A stretch of DNA of 64,000 nucleotides from Edaphochlamys debaryana (taxonomy: Eukaryota; Chlorophyta; Chlorophyceae; Chlamydomonadales), in the NCBI GenBank assembly GCA_016858145.1, contig JAEHOE010000100.1, positions 310,001-374,000 on the forward strand, written 5' to 3'. Below are positions 63,601 through 64,000 of the stretch, in pieces (the first letter of the stretch is position 1; every line of letters starts with the position of its first letter). The notes below the pieces were generated by a model. It ran no database searches and had not been told where the DNA came from. It saw only the letters and a list, made by a program, of their open reading frames with translations. Both the position numbers and the translations under genes were made by a program.

Positions 63601-64000
63601 GAGGCTCGGAGGGGCGGGGCTGGGAGGCGCGGGGCTCGGAGGCACAGGCGACGGGGCCGGGTACGCGGGAGGAGTGGGAGCGGGCGGGCTCGGCGCCAGG
63701 GGCTGGCCGGCGGGGGCAGGGGCAGGAGGCAAGGGCGCGGGCGGGTAGGGGCTCGGAGGATGGGGGCTGGGAGGAGCGGGAGAGGGCGGGTACGGGCTCG
63801 GAGGAAGAGGGCTGGGAGGAGCGGGAGAGGGCGGGTAGGGTCTGGGAGGCGCGGGGCTCGGAGGCACAGGCGACGGGCCCGGGTACGCGGGCGGAGTGGG
63901 AGCTGGCGGGCTCGGCACCAGGGGCTGGCCGGCGGGGGCAGGGGCAGGAGGCGAGGGCGCGGGCGGGTAGGGGCTCGGAGGATGAGGGCTGGGAGGAGCG
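57665..64000 (-). CDS. Serine/proline-rod type I membrane glycoprotein (5' end beyond window)
   Basis: Minus-strand gene running off the right edge. Exons read: >64,000-62,276 (rod), 62,094 to ~61,840 (second rod; 3' border unsure), a possible exon ~61,837-61,770, 61,703-61,654, 61,487-61,380, 61,243-61,103, 60,918-60,604, 60,355-60,197, 59,986-59,810, 59,632-59,441, 59,218-57,665. The outer part is [12 protein letters not shown] repeats, the motif hydroxylated and glycosylated in algal cell-wall proteins. A folded domain follows: [45 protein letters not shown], then a conserved-looking stretch with several Cys. One transmembrane helix ([21 protein letters not shown], near 59,860-59,900) ends in RKRRHDK, which sets the topology. 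The cytoplasmic tail of ~600 residues is A/G/P/S-rich with repeated [11 protein letters not shown]. It could be a wall-plasma membrane linker or adhesion receptor. One intron appears to use a GC donor (60,197/60,196). Confidence 0.72.
62276..64000 (-). repeat. Serine/proline rod coding repeats with higher-order units
   Basis: The exon consists of [18 protein letters not shown] repeats. A longer unit containing [15 protein letters not shown] recurs with its GGCTGGCCGGCGGGGGCAGG sequence near 62,863, 63,103, 63,318, 63,703 and 63,926, so the rod grows by amplification of ~215-385 bp blocks. Between 62,460 and 62,700 the period is shorter (~60 bp). Confidence 0.88.

Overview
The window looks like nuclear DNA of a volvocine green alga (Chlamydomonas/Volvox relatives). 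It is very GC-rich, its genes are dense in short GTGAGT/GTGGGT...CAG introns, and it encodes a PsbP-family thylakoid protein, a chloroplast-type HAT/TPR helical-repeat protein and a serine/proline (hydroxyproline-type) rod glycoprotein. The species cannot be named from the sequence. All exon models are my own splice reading and are untested.

Layout. 1-23,610: tandem copies of a ~1.63-kb satellite, with two insertions. The first is a 14,458-bp Ty3/gypsy-like retroelement (3,059-17,516) flanked by a 4-bp target duplication. The second is a 4.6-kb segment (18,471-23,070) dominated by a GCCCAGCGGCAG-type minisatellite. 23,611-24,476: a broken coiled-coil ORF and unannotated sequence. 24,477-40,113: a giant inverted repeat carrying two head-to-head copies of a secreted multi-HYR gene; the right copy has amplified its HYR exon from 5 to 14, and both copies carry disabling lesions. 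41,351-43,817 (-): a 465-residue protein joining a catalytically degenerate retropepsin-like domain to a C-terminal RING finger. 45,648-51,525 (-) and 51,954-54,579 (+): divergent HAT/TPR and PsbP-domain genes, both probably plastid proteins, sharing a 428-bp upstream region. 57,665->64,000 (-): a type I membrane protein with a serine/proline rod ectodomain, one transmembrane helix and a ~600-residue low-complexity cytoplasmic tail; its 5' end lies outside the window.

The most unusual object is the retroelement. Its terminal repeats are arranged A1 - internal - B1 A2 B2 (split direct repeats, as in tyrosine-recombinase elements), yet it encodes a DDE integrase and made a 4-bp target duplication. 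Its pol carries a C5-methyltransferase-like domain between RNase H and integrase, a PHD finger after the integrase and an N6-methyltransferase-like C-terminus; both methyltransferase domains have lost their catalytic motifs. A second, stray integrase zinc-finger remnant sits between gag and pol. Reverse transcriptase is split by two frame breaks, so this copy is probably not autonomous.

The genic right half (41-64 kb) shows no mobile elements that I can recognise.
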